NCBI GenBank assembly: GCA_025210155.1
Contig: JAOASE010000008.1
Coordinates: 1-62,224 of the forward strand
Direction of reading: 5' to 3'
DNA: 62,224 bases
DNA from: Alphaproteobacteria bacterium
GTDB lineage: Bacteria > Pseudomonadota > Alphaproteobacteria > Rs-D84 > CASDRH01
The notes beneath the pieces are model-generated. The model ran no database searches. It was given only the letters and a program-made list of their open reading frames with translations, and had not been told where the DNA came from. This document shows, one piece after another, positions 43,197 through 52,776 of the stretch. A program made the position numbers and the translations under genes. Position 1 is the first letter of the stretch; every line of letters starts with the position of its first letter.

Positions 43197-44960
43197 TTAA
43201 GATGACTTTATTATATCTAACATCTTCTTTCCGATTCTATCTTCTGTAAATTCTTTAAGAGTGATTTCTTTGGCAGCTTTTGCTTTAGCCTTTCTATCTT
43301 TCTCGTTATTCAAGAAGAAATTAATTTTATCTACAAATTCCTTTTCGGTTTTGTATGTAACAACATTACCTTTGTAGTTCTCTTCTATTTCATTAATATG
43401 ATCACTTATTATGAAACTTCCACATGCTGTTGCATCGAAGATTCTATTAGAAACAAAACCATATCTCTTCATATCATCCCAATGATCGTTAAGAACTATT
43501 TTTGAATTACAATAATGCTTTGCAAGGTCTGTGTTTTTTATAAATTTCCCTTTATAATTTTCAGCTGGGATAAATTTTTTCCAGCCTTTACCATAGACGT
43601 CTACATTTATGTTATTATCTATACACATTTTAACTATCTCTCTGTAAACCTGTCTTGTGTTGCCTACAAATAGAATGTCATGCTTAAAGTTATCGTCTTT
43701 TTCTTCTTTAAACTTATTTGGATTTGTGAACTGTGGTACGTAGAAAGCATTCACACCTACTTTTCTTAAGTCCTCTGCATAGTTTTTACTTGCTACGAAA
43801 ACTCCCTTATAATTCTTCATTTCAGATATCATAACGTCTTCTGGATGAGATATTAAATACATGTAATGATTATCTCTACTCAATTTAGAAAAGTCCATTT
43901 CAAATAAACCTCTAAATACTATAGAATAGTTTGATAACTTATTTATAAGTCCTCTACTCCAATAATTTAAAGGCACTGGAAATGCTTTGTTTCCATCTAT
44001 AGACATTCCTTTGCAAAGGTCTTCTGCTAGATATAAATCTCCGCAATTTAATCTTCTTTTGTCATCTGGATATGTGGATTTGATAAGGATTATAGAACCT
44101 TGCTTTTTTATTTTTGCCTTCCAAATCTTAAAGCATAGGGCAAAATATTTTAGATTAGATCCCCTTTGAGAATTTATTATATTCATTCCAAAAACTTTTA
44201 ACAACCTTTGATATCTTTTAAGTCTAATTTTTATTAAAAATCTTCTAAACCTTTTTATAGGTTTAACTTTTTTATTATTCACTTTATGATTTATAATCTT
44301 AAAACCTTTATGATTTCTTACACTATGATTTTCACCTAATATCTTGTGGCATTCAATATTGCTTTTCCATAAAGAGTAAGGAAATGTTAGTTGATCTCTT
44401 TTAGAATATTTCTCTATTAATGACCACCAAAGATTATCAAGCTCTTGGATCTTAGTATTATTATGCTCTCTAAACATTAGTCCTGTTTCAAATGATCCCA
44501 TATCTTTAGGAAGCTTTTCTTTCTTTAAAAAAGATTTAACCTTTCTAAGGTTTGAGAATGTATCTTTACCAAATTTAAAACAAGCTTTAATTTCTTTATA
44601 TGAACATTTTCTATCTGGGTGTTTTACACTAGATATTTTTATTTCTTTATTTATAAGTTCTTCAACTTTTTTTTCTAAAGTATCATTTTCTACCGATATA
44701 TTAGAATCTATCCAAATAGAATATTTATAATCTGGAAATAGCTTATGCGGGTGTGTTTTATGCCATCTTGCAGATTTTGTTTTATAGTCGATATCTGGCT
44801 TTACATTACTTTGTAGAGGTTTTACTTTCCAACCTTTAAAAGTTCCTTTATCTACGCTATCTGAAAATAAAATATAGTCCCAGCCTTTCATTCTATATTT
44901 GATTTCTGGGATAATATCATAGCCACCGACTATTGCTGTATATATAACTTTTTTATTCAT
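43197..44960 (-). CDS. Two-domain glycosyltransferase: DUF616-like plus CgeB-like
   Basis: A 587-aa protein. Residues ~1-225 resemble DUF616 glycosyltransferases (YTAIVGGYDIIPEI, ILFSDS, ARWHKTHPHKLFPDYKYSIW, IDSN acidic metal/sugar-binding motif). After a basic linker, residues ~290-587 are a CgeB-like domain paralogous to 42157-43170 (HDILFVGNTRQVYRE, YGKGWKKFIP, NRIFDATACGSFIISD). The first domain is also present as a separate protein in the next gene. Probably makes surface glycan; acceptor unknown. Confidence 0.75.
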   Translation of the reverse strand: MNKKVIYTAIVGGYDIIPEIKYRMKGWDYILFSDSVDKGTFKGWKVKPLQSNVKPDIDYKTKSARWHKTHPHKLFPDYKYSIWIDSNISVENDTLEKKVEELINKEIKISSVKHPDRKCSYKEIKACFKFGKDTFSNLRKVKSFLKKEKLPKDMGSFETGLMFREHNNTKIQELDNLWWSLIEKYSKRDQLTFPYSLWKSNIECHKILGENHSVRNHKGFKIINHKVNNKKVKPIKRFRRFLIKIRLKRYQRLLKVFGMNIINSQRGSNLKYFALCFKIWKAKIKKQGSIILIKSTYPDDKRRLNCGDLYLAEDLCKGMSIDGNKAFPVPLNYWSRGLINKLSNYSIVFRGLFEMDFSKLSRDNHYMYLISHPEDVMISEMKNYKGVFVASKNYAEDLRKVGVNAFYVPQFTNPNKFKEEKDDNFKHDILFVGNTRQVYREIVKMCIDNNINVDVYGKGWKKFIPAENYKGKFIKNTDLAKHYCNSKIVLNDHWDDMKRYGFVSNRIFDATACGSFIISDHINEIEENYKGNVVTYKTEKEFVDKINFFLNNEKDRKAKAKAAKEITLKEFTEDRIGKKMLDIIKSS

Positions 44961-44970
44961 TTTATGCTTT

Positions 44971-45783
44971 CTACTTAAATCTTGCTTTGTAAAATATCTT
45001 TAATAATTTTAGGTATAGACCTTGTGCTTGTAACATTATAATGTTCAGCTCGTGTAGAACCTTGTTTCTACCCTTGAATCTATATTTTCTTTTTCTTGGA
45101 TGTTTGCTCCACTTAAAATCATCAGATGTTTTACAACATTTCCCATCCTTCCAGAACATTTCTATTTTTAGATCATGTTTCCATGCACTATAAACTAAAG
45201 ATAACTGATCTCTTTTTGAAAGATTTGGATCTGAAAGAACTTTCCACCATGTATTCATAACTTCTATGCATTTTTTATTATTATGCCTTCTCCAAGTAAA
45301 TCCATTTTCAAATAAACCATTTTTTTCTGGATACCCTTCTCGAATTAAAAACTTAAGAGAGTTTTTAACTTTACCCAATTTATCTTTATTATTAATAATA
45401 ACACCTGAAATCTCTTCATAAACACATTTTCTTTCTGGGTGTTTTGGTATTGAAATTATTTCTTTACCTCCTAATAATTCATTATGTCTATCCTTTATAT
45501 AATCAGTATTCATTATCTGTATATTTGAGTCTATGTATATAGATGCTTCATAATCAGATAAAAACTTATGAGGATGTACTTTATAATATCTATTTATAAA
45601 GTGAGAGTCTCTTGCAACAGTACTATCTATTTGCCTAAACTCCCAATTACTATCCTTTGGTAATTTATCTTTCGGAGTATCTGTAAACATAACAAAATCT
45701 ATATTATTATCTTTTGGAACTGGAAGGATATCATCATATCCTCCTGTCATGCATGAATAGATTACTAATTTTTGATTTTTCAT
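44971..45783 (-). CDS. DUF616-like glycosyltransferase (stand-alone)
   Basis: A 270-aa protein with the same blocks as the N-terminal part of 43197-44960: YSCMTGGYDDILPV, VMFTDTPKD, RYYKVHPHKFLSDYEASIYI, DSN, PKHPERKCVYEE. Ten bp separate the two genes, so they form an operon. Its Shine-Dalgarno (AAGGAGG) lies in the 3' arm of a possible hairpin (45791-45835). Confidence 0.75.
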   Translation of the reverse strand: MKNQKLVIYSCMTGGYDDILPVPKDNNIDFVMFTDTPKDKLPKDSNWEFRQIDSTVARDSHFINRYYKVHPHKFLSDYEASIYIDSNIQIMNTDYIKDRHNELLGGKEIISIPKHPERKCVYEEISGVIINNKDKLGKVKNSLKFLIREGYPEKNGLFENGFTWRRHNNKKCIEVMNTWWKVLSDPNLSKRDQLSLVYSAWKHDLKIEMFWKDGKCCKTSDDFKWSKHPRKRKYRFKGRNKVLHELNIIMLQAQGLYLKLLKIFYKARFK

Positions 45784-45790
45784 AACTATA

Positions 45791-45835
45791 AAGGCCTCCT
45801 TTTAAAGTTAAAATCAATATAACATGGAGACCTTT
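45791..45835 (-). promoter_or_regulatory. Hairpin sequestering the Shine-Dalgarno of the DUF616 gene
   Basis: Minus strand AAAGGTCTCC pairs imperfectly with GGAGGCCTTT, which contains the ribosome site 8 nt before the ATG. The T tract is short, so translational control or a weak terminator for the upstream gene are both possible. Confidence 0.4.
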
Positions 45836-45868
45836 AATTTTCAACTATTTAAATGTATATAATTGAAC

Positions 45869-47119
45869 TTATCTTCTGATGTCTGTGTACCCAAGAGTTT
45901 GAACGTATAAGCTTCCTATGTTGTTGTTTTCAGAATTTCTTATACCTATCTTGCTATCTGAAATTTTAAGTGAAAAATCCGTTATAAAATCACTATTATT
46001 AGTTGAATATATTTGACCTATAAATTCATTATTATCGCCAGAAATTTTATCTACAGAAAAATCAGGTTGTGATGATGATGTAAATAATATTGCATCTCCA
46101 CTACCATCCATAACTCTAGATCTAAAATCAGATAGCATGTTCGCTCCTTCAGGTATAGATACTTTAGATAAAAATCTAGCTAAAGAATAATTAAATGCAG
46201 CTGAAGAGATATCCATTACTTTGCTCATATATTCTGTTTTAACCCCACCACCGCAAATCTCATATGCATTGAAAGGAATTATGTTTGCATTAGAATCTGT
46301 TATTATTGAATATACCCTTCTATAGTAAGTGTATCCTTCTGCGTCAGATAATAAGTTTTCTGCTGTTAATGAGGTATCAAAACCAGCATCTACCTCACCA
46401 CTTTCTTTTGATATTATAAATAAATGATATGTTGTTTCTGATGAAATGCTAAGAGCACTTGCTAATCCCCCTACTTCACTTCCTTCGTTCCAGCTTGTAT
46501 CTAATTTTTTAGTTATTGGAGTTGTTAATAATATGTCTATAGAATTATTCGCATCTCTGCAGCTTCCTACTGATATGGTTATATCATGACCTGTATCTTC
46601 ATTGAAATTTGAGGCTATAAATCCCTCTATATATTTAGGAGGTAGAGATGGCTTGAATTCTGAATTTATTGAAAAGAATGAATTTATATATTCTTTTAGA
46701 GTTTTTGGAGTTATTGCCTTGTTTATATCCTGACCTTTTATAGTTTCTTCTTTAGATGCTAGAGATATGGCCCCTTGTTTTTCTTCCGTGGCTGATTGTG
46801 CTGATATAAGATCATTCTTCGCTAATTCAAATTGGATGAACGCTCCTGGTTCAACGTTGCTTAAATCTACCTTGGCAATATTTTCTAAATTATCCATATC
46901 TAGGTTTGATAAATCTGATTTGGCAATTCCCTTATTAGATATTGTTTCCTGACTTACATTTGATAAATCTTCTCTTGCTAAAGCTTTCCCTCCAGCATTT
47001 GTCCCGTTATGTACTATGGCTGTTTGTTTTGTTGTATCTATTGTCACCTCCCCCTCACTACCTGTGAAAGTTAAATGTTCTGTTGTAGTACCTCTTCTTA
47101 GTTGTAATGTTTTACTCAT
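45869..47119 (-). CDS. Phage tail-fibre-like protein (Mtd-type N-terminal domain)
   Basis: A 416-aa protein. The first ~45 residues (LQLRRGTTTEHLTFTGSEGE, VTIDTTKQTAIVHNG) match the N-terminal attachment domain of phage tail fibres such as the major tropism determinant. A repetitive helical segment follows (DLSNVSQETISNKGIAKSDL, DLSNLDMDN), then beta-rich receptor-binding regions. No capsid, tail or integrase genes are nearby, so it is a stray fibre gene or a co-opted adhesin. No variable-repeat/reverse-transcriptase pair is seen. Ribosome site AAAGGA. Confidence 0.7.
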   Translation of the reverse strand: MSKTLQLRRGTTTEHLTFTGSEGEVTIDTTKQTAIVHNGTNAGGKALAREDLSNVSQETISNKGIAKSDLSNLDMDNLENIAKVDLSNVEPGAFIQFELAKNDLISAQSATEEKQGAISLASKEETIKGQDINKAITPKTLKEYINSFFSINSEFKPSLPPKYIEGFIASNFNEDTGHDITISVGSCRDANNSIDILLTTPITKKLDTSWNEGSEVGGLASALSISSETTYHLFIISKESGEVDAGFDTSLTAENLLSDAEGYTYYRRVYSIITDSNANIIPFNAYEICGGGVKTEYMSKVMDISSAAFNYSLARFLSKVSIPEGANMLSDFRSRVMDGSGDAILFTSSSQPDFSVDKISGDNNEFIGQIYSTNNSDFITDFSLKISDSKIGIRNSENNNIGSLYVQTLGYTDIRR

Positions 47120-47136
47120 ATTTTTTCCTTTTTATA

Positions 47137-47170
47137 ATAAAAAAGCCCCTCCCAGATTGGGAAAGGCTGT
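47137..47170 (-). terminator. Intrinsic terminator upstream of the tail-fibre gene
   Basis: Minus strand AGCCTTTCCC aatct GGGAGGGGCT followed by TTTTTTA. Confidence 0.8.
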
Positions 47171-47216
47171 GTGATTTTAATTAAATAAGAAGCAGATATA
47201 GTTCTCCCTCTTCATA
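47140..47216 (-). ncRNA. sRNA or attenuated leader before the tail-fibre gene
   Basis: A promoter at 47223-47251 (TTGACT, 17 bp, ATATAT) lies ~75 bp before a strong terminator, which itself lies before the tail-fibre ATG. The RNA has a GTTCT/AGAAC hairpin and a possible 12-codon leader peptide (ATGAAGAGGGAGAAC...). The promoter's TTGACTATAGATA equals that of sRNA E. Either an sRNA or a termination-controlled leader. Confidence 0.45.
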
Positions 47217-47222
47217 TAGAAC

Positions 47223-47251
47223 ATATATAGAATATTTTTATCTATAGTCAA
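47223..47251 (-). promoter_or_regulatory. Promoter upstream of the tail-fibre gene
   Basis: Minus strand TTGACT (47251-47246), 17 bp, ATATAT (47228-47223). Confidence 0.55.
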
Positions 47252-47260
47252 GAAAAAAAA

Positions 47261-48316
47261 TTATTTTTTTGCTTTTCTTTTATTTCTTTTTCTAATTGTA
47301 TTTAAAATGTGAGCCACATATATTACTGCTAAAGTATTGAACGTTACTTTTAATGCAAAGGCTGTATTGGCTGTGTTTGCTATATACAATAAAGAAAGTA
47401 ATACTATGTTAAGAAGGTTTTTCTTTATATGGAAAAGTGTTTTATATATATAGAAAGTTTTTGTTAATCCTTCTCTCGCAATCATGTCTAAATATTCGTT
47501 TTTAAATCTTGCTGAAAGATCAGACCTTAATTGTCTTCTAGTATTAAAATATGTTTTGAAAAGAGTTTTGAAAAGAGCTCTATTATATCTTTTATCACCT
47601 ATTAAATTCTTTTCTTTAAATAGTTTTATTTGGGCTTCACTTAAAACTGTTTTTGTTAAGAATTTTTCATTAAATACAGTTGAAAGAGATCCGTCTTGTT
47701 TGATGTATGTATAAACGATAGTTGGTTCTTTTGAAATTTTATCGGTATTGAAAATACATGTTGTATTGAATACCCAATCTTGACCTGTTAGTACGCCTTC
47801 ATGATAAGTTATATTATTGTTATCTAGGAATGATTTTTTATATAAAACTCCGTGGATTACACTGATTTTATTAAAGTTTTTCTTGAAGTCTTCTGGCTTA
47901 TTACATTTGAATAGCACACCATATGTTTTCAAACTACCTTTTCTTGCTGAAAGACCATAAACTATGTCTGTTTTATTTAACAGCGCATTGTCTATTAATT
48001 TTTCCACTAGGAATGGTTGAGCAATATCGTCAGCGTCTATGAATGTGATGTATTCTCCTGTAGCTTTTTTAATACCTAAGTTTCTTGCTGCGCCAACACT
48101 TTGTTTATCATTTTCTTGATATACTTTAATTTTTTTATCTTTTTTCTCATAAGCTTTAATTATTTCCAAACTTTTATCTTTAGACTTATTATCAACTAAT
48201 AATATTTCTATATTATCATATGTTTGACATAGCACTGAATCTACTGTTTGATTTATGAATTTTTCAGCATTATAAACTGGTATTATTATTGAAATTTTTG
48301 GAGAATTTTTAGACAT
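47261..48316 (-). CDS. Family 2 glycosyltransferase
   Basis: A 351-aa GT-A enzyme: ISIIIPVYNAEKFINQTVDS start, ILLVDNKSKDKSLEII, GAARNLGIKKATGEYI, and the FIDADD metal/sugar-binding motif. A C-terminal hydrophobic stretch (LLNIVLLSLLYIANTANTAF) and Arg/Lys tail suggest membrane association. Likely makes a surface polysaccharide or modifies fimbriae or fibres encoded nearby. Confidence 0.85.
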   Translation of the reverse strand: MSKNSPKISIIIPVYNAEKFINQTVDSVLCQTYDNIEILLVDNKSKDKSLEIIKAYEKKDKKIKVYQENDKQSVGAARNLGIKKATGEYITFIDADDIAQPFLVEKLIDNALLNKTDIVYGLSARKGSLKTYGVLFKCNKPEDFKKNFNKISVIHGVLYKKSFLDNNNITYHEGVLTGQDWVFNTTCIFNTDKISKEPTIVYTYIKQDGSLSTVFNEKFLTKTVLSEAQIKLFKEKNLIGDKRYNRALFKTLFKTYFNTRRQLRSDLSARFKNEYLDMIAREGLTKTFYIYKTLFHIKKNLLNIVLLSLLYIANTANTAFALKVTFNTLAVIYVAHILNTIRKRNKRKAKK

Positions 48317-48375
48317 TGCAAGTTCCTATTCTTATTTTTTGATTTTATAACATATGTAAAAATTATTTTAAAGGA

Positions 48376-51300
48376 TTAAATTTCTATCTTTGGCATTTCA
48401 AGATATAGCTTATCACTATTTATATTTATATGCCTTCCTATACTCTTTAGATCAACTTCAAGATTCCTTAATTGACCTTTGTCTAATCTTATATCATACT
48501 CACCCTTATCAAGTTCATCGAAAGAGTATATACCCATATTATCAGAGATAGTTTCTCTTATAATTTCATCATCTCTATATAGGTTTATTTTTATTCCTTC
48601 GGCTGGAAGAGTTGGCTCACCTTCTCTTTTCTTTTCAATCCTACCTATTATGAAAGACTCTTCTGAATTTTTTAATTCTTCTTTCTTTATAAGTTTATCT
48701 TTTTCTAAAAATACTTCTAACTTTTTATATTTAGCTGTCATTCCTAGATCTTTTATAACAGGAATGTTTTGATCAATAGATTCTATATCTTTTTCTAATT
48801 CAATTTCGATATCATCTTCTTGTCTTAAGCCTCTAATTATTAAATCTGGCGTTGATAGTCTTACTTCGTATTCACCGGCTTTAACATTATTAAATTTATA
48901 GTTTCCATAATCATCTGTTTTTGTTATTCCGAATAAGATTCCTTCTTTAATAAGATTTACTCTTATTCCAGCAATTTTATTTCTACATCCAGTGAAAGGA
49001 CATTCTACCTTACCTTTAACATAGTTTTTAAATTTAGTTTTTTCAGGTTTGTAGACTTCTAATTTTCTTCTTTGAGGTTTGTATCCTGGTTTTAGAATTA
49101 TATTATCTAATGTCATAAATAGATTGTCTTCATGGACTCTAAATATTTGATTTTTTTCAACCCTTAAATCTAGATCTTTTAGCTGTTGTTCATCAAATAT
49201 AACTTGATATTTACCTTTTCTTATATTTTCAAAACTGAAATAACCGTCAGAGTCAGAAATAAGTTCATGTATTTCTTCAGAACCTTCTTTTATTAATGAA
49301 ATTTTCATACCTTTTTGAGTTCTTTTTCTTCCATTTACTTTAGTAATAACTGTTCCGTCTACTATACCAGCTAAAACAACTGGATAACTTATCTCAACCC
49401 AACTTCCTGGTTTACCTCTAATAGGGATGTTCTTTATTGATGGTACCATTGATATATCTGGAAGAGTTTCTTCGTTTATAGTAACTAAACCTGCTTTATA
49501 AGTTGATATAGACGGCACAAATACATTTCCATCTTTATCACTTAGTTCATCTCTTTCCGAACCATTTAATTTTACGGATACATATTCTAACTTTTCTTCG
49601 TCTTCATCCATTATACCATTTTCATTATCATCTAAGAAAATGTTGGCCGAAAGCGAAGATGTACTAGAAACATTCCCATTAAATGAATGATATTTTCTTG
49701 TGGTAGGATTTCTTCTTAATCCAAAATTATATCTTATTCCTATAGAATAATCATCTGTATCTGTTACCTGTCCTGTAAAACTAAGTGTACCAAATGAAAA
49801 CATTTTATTTAAACTTGCAGAGAATGAATCTGAAGAGGTGGAAGTTGTTTTAGTTTTATATCTGTGTTGCCATCTAAATGATGTGCTAATAGTATCGTTA
49901 AGATCTATATCAGCACTAATATTATTACTTGTTAATTCATCTCTACTATTACTATAAGATGCCTCTGCTCTCAGATCGGCTCCAAGATAATTAGCACTAA
50001 GCCTTATTGTACTATAGCTTTCTTTATCTCTTGAAAATGTATCTCTTTCTGATAACTCATATGTTAATGATAATTTTGATAATAAGTTATAACTTATATT
50101 ACCTGAAAGCTCTGTTTCTTTTTTATCATCTACTGTTTTACCCTCTCTATAATTAATCCAGAATGGAAGCCTCTTTATCCCAAAGTTCATTGCACCTCCT
50201 AATCTTAGTTCTGTTAAGGTTTCAACATGCTCTGTGTTTAGGTAAGATTCTTCTGTTTTTAATTTTCCAAAATCACTATATTCAGCTAATAAATTTAGGT
50301 TTAATAACTTTGTTTCAAATGATGTTTGGATTGCCTGCTCTTTACTATCAAGACCTTGAGCTAAATACAAACCTAAGGCGTTTGAATTTATATTGGCTTT
50401 AAAACCCGTTAAAAATAGATTTTCTTCTTCTTCCAGTTCAGATTGCGTACTTTTATCAGTTATGTCTTTCAAAGATAACCCTGTTACTAAAGATAAGTTA
50501 TCTGTAATACCATATTCTGTTTCCAATGCTATCTTATCAGTATAATAGTCTTTATTTTCTAGATCAAAAAGTGGTTTGTTTGTTTGTAGCATAGAAAATT
50601 TAAAACCTAGCTCTCCCTCATCAACTGCCGTTGGAGAAATGTATACTATTTTTTCTTTTTCTTCTTTTTGACCAAATGGACCATGTAAAGTAATTTTAAA
50701 TATATTAAGACCTAGATTAACTGGCTGATCTAAGAATTCGTATTGACCATCTTTGTTTTCTCTTTGGAAAGCTAAAATTGTTCCATTTTTAGATAACTCT
50801 GCCTCCCATCCGAACGGAAGACTTCCTACTATATCCACACTTTTCTTATCACTAGATTTTAACCTATCAAACGTTGTGAATTGTAAACCTCTACCAAGCC
50901 CTCCATTACTTATCAAAGCAGATTTATGAGCTGAAATATCTCCAAATTCAAGGTATTTTATTTTATCCTCTTCATCAGGATAGTACTCTGATAAATTAAA
51001 TCTTAAAAAATCTTTCTTTGATTCTGTGTCATTATAGTAATTAAATTGATTATCAAATCCTAAAAATCTTCCGCCTCCATAAATGGATGTGTTTAAGCTA
51101 TCTTTAATCTCTTCAGTATCACTACTTTCGTTTGTGATTTTTCTATGAGTAAAACCTAAACTAAAATCGACAGCTGGAACTGTAAAATTTTCCTCATTTG
51201 AAATTACATCTTCATTTTTAATACCAGCTAAAACATTAGTTCTTTCATAAGATGAAAAGTTATCGTAAGCATTTCTTCTTATTATATTTTCTTCGACAGG

Positions 51301-51858
51301 AAGTATTTCATCAGATTCTATTAGAACTGATGATCTTTCATCTTTGATAGTAAATCTTATGTTGAATAATTTAGATAATAAAGCTGATTTAATAAAAATC
51401 TCACTATCATATAAATGAACATCAGTAGCATCTAACTTCACAGTTGTGCCATTTACTTCCGCAGTCCCTTTGGATAAATCTATTAGAAATTCTCTATTTT
51501 TGTTTATAAACCAACCTTTAACTATTCCACTTGTAGCATTTACAGATATTGGAAATTCTAAGGCATATACTATATCTGACATCGGTAAATAAGTGTTTGT
51601 ATCTTCTTGGTAAATCATGAAGCCATCTAATAGTTCATATCTTTTTAATTTTAAGTTATAAATACCATATTCTTCTGGATAATCTTCTCTTATTATAAAT
51701 TTTCCAACTTTCCTAATACTAAAAGATTGTATTGAAACATCATCTACTGACGATTGAGCTACACCATTATTTTCTTCTGAAAAAGATACAGAAGAAGAAG
51801 TTATTATAAAATAACATGCAAATAAAGCTAATATTTTATATAATATCCTTCCCCTCAT
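48376..51858 (-). CDS. Outer-membrane usher-like protein with C-terminal beta-sandwich repeats
   Basis: A 1160-aa protein with a signal peptide (IITSSSVSFS). The usher-type central barrel includes the GWEAELSKNGTILAFQ and FLDQPVNLGLNIFKITLHGP region typical of chaperone-usher pores. After ~residue 755 it carries a calcium-binding-like FLDDNENGIMDEDEE segment and three carboxypeptidase-regulatory-like repeats (consensus SDxxGYFSFENIRKGKYxV). It is longer than usual ushers (~800-900 aa). It follows the chaperone gene by 25 bp in one operon. Confidence 0.8.
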   Translation of the reverse strand: MRGRILYKILALFACYFIITSSSVSFSEENNGVAQSSVDDVSIQSFSIRKVGKFIIREDYPEEYGIYNLKLKRYELLDGFMIYQEDTNTYLPMSDIVYALEFPISVNATSGIVKGWFINKNREFLIDLSKGTAEVNGTTVKLDATDVHLYDSEIFIKSALLSKLFNIRFTIKDERSSVLIESDEILPVEENIIRRNAYDNFSSYERTNVLAGIKNEDVISNEENFTVPAVDFSLGFTHRKITNESSDTEEIKDSLNTSIYGGGRFLGFDNQFNYYNDTESKKDFLRFNLSEYYPDEEDKIKYLEFGDISAHKSALISNGGLGRGLQFTTFDRLKSSDKKSVDIVGSLPFGWEAELSKNGTILAFQRENKDGQYEFLDQPVNLGLNIFKITLHGPFGQKEEKEKIVYISPTAVDEGELGFKFSMLQTNKPLFDLENKDYYTDKIALETEYGITDNLSLVTGLSLKDITDKSTQSELEEEENLFLTGFKANINSNALGLYLAQGLDSKEQAIQTSFETKLLNLNLLAEYSDFGKLKTEESYLNTEHVETLTELRLGGAMNFGIKRLPFWINYREGKTVDDKKETELSGNISYNLLSKLSLTYELSERDTFSRDKESYSTIRLSANYLGADLRAEASYSNSRDELTSNNISADIDLNDTISTSFRWQHRYKTKTTSTSSDSFSASLNKMFSFGTLSFTGQVTDTDDYSIGIRYNFGLRRNPTTRKYHSFNGNVSSTSSLSANIFLDDNENGIMDEDEEKLEYVSVKLNGSERDELSDKDGNVFVPSISTYKAGLVTINEETLPDISMVPSIKNIPIRGKPGSWVEISYPVVLAGIVDGTVITKVNGRKRTQKGMKISLIKEGSEEIHELISDSDGYFSFENIRKGKYQVIFDEQQLKDLDLRVEKNQIFRVHEDNLFMTLDNIILKPGYKPQRRKLEVYKPEKTKFKNYVKGKVECPFTGCRNKIAGIRVNLIKEGILFGITKTDDYGNYKFNNVKAGEYEVRLSTPDLIIRGLRQEDDIEIELEKDIESIDQNIPVIKDLGMTAKYKKLEVFLEKDKLIKKEELKNSEESFIIGRIEKKREGEPTLPAEGIKINLYRDDEIIRETISDNMGIYSFDELDKGEYDIRLDKGQLRNLEVDLKSIGRHININSDKLYLEMPKIEI

Positions 51859-51883
51859 ACCTCTTATGAAACTTTATTCTCCT

Positions 51884-52732
51884 TTACTCAATCTCCATGC
51901 TTTTTTCTACAGAAATATCTTTTTTATTAAATCTTTTTTCAGTAGTATAAACGACTGTAATATTTTCTCCTTTAAGAGATTCATAGGAAATATTTTCTTT
52001 AGTTTTTCTATCTTTTAATTCTTTTTCCAAAGAAATATGGCCCATTTCTGGGTAGATAGCCAATCCATTTTGAATAGCAATAACTTCATCATCTTTCAAC
52101 ACTTCTAACTTACCTTTAAATGAAATGTCTCCGGTTCTTTCTAGAGATAATAAAAGCTTAGATCCTCCATCTTCCGTTTTAACTATTCTAAAATTAGAAA
52201 TTTTTACATCTCCTGTTAAATTACCTTTTCTAACAACAAGTGGAATTGATATTCCTGGATCAACACCAATTGTCATGCTCAAAGTACCTTCTTTGGCTTT
52301 TTTATTAGAAATAGCTTTTTTTACTTTAGATGTTTCTTTTACATAAAGATGAGATCTATATTCTCCATCTGGTTTATCAGAAGTCATATGCTTACTTTGA
52401 ATTCTAATAGTCTTACTTTCTTTAGGTTGTAATGAAAATGATTTTGGACCATACATTAAAAAATCATCTGCAAACTTAACACCTTGACTTTCGTCATCTT
52501 GAATTTTTTCGTAACCACCACTTTTTGTTTGTTTTAGATGCTTCAAAGAAACCTTATAAGACTTTTCTTCATTACCATTATTTCTTACTGTAAATGTTTG
52601 AATTCTTGTCCTGCCCTCAAATACTAAATAATATGGATTAATCGTAAAAGCAGACGAAACTCCCCTAACACCCGCTAAGATTAAAACTGTTAAAGTTAGT
52701 AGTTTAAATATATTTATCCCTTTATAGTTCAT
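51884..52732 (-). CDS. Periplasmic fimbrial chaperone (PapD-like)
   Basis: A 282-aa protein with signal peptide. An Ig-like N-terminal domain (FTINPYYLVFEGRTRIQTFT, VRNNG, LQPKESKTIRIQSK) fits periplasmic pilus chaperones that cap subunits by donor-strand complementation. A second beta domain follows. Its place between usher and subunit genes supports the call. Confidence 0.75.
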   Translation of the reverse strand: MNYKGINIFKLLTLTVLILAGVRGVSSAFTINPYYLVFEGRTRIQTFTVRNNGNEEKSYKVSLKHLKQTKSGGYEKIQDDESQGVKFADDFLMYGPKSFSLQPKESKTIRIQSKHMTSDKPDGEYRSHLYVKETSKVKKAISNKKAKEGTLSMTIGVDPGISIPLVVRKGNLTGDVKISNFRIVKTEDGGSKLLLSLERTGDISFKGKLEVLKDDEVIAIQNGLAIYPEMGHISLEKELKDRKTKENISYESLKGENITVVYTTEKRFNKKDISVEKSMEIE

Positions 52733-52776
52733 TTTTGTTTTTTACTCCTCTTTTTGTTTTGTTTTATTATATCATA

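Noticed and set aside
45869-47119. Diversity-generating retroelement around the tail-fibre gene
   Set aside because: The N-terminal domain is Mtd-like, but no reverse transcriptase and no template/variable repeat pair is visible nearby.
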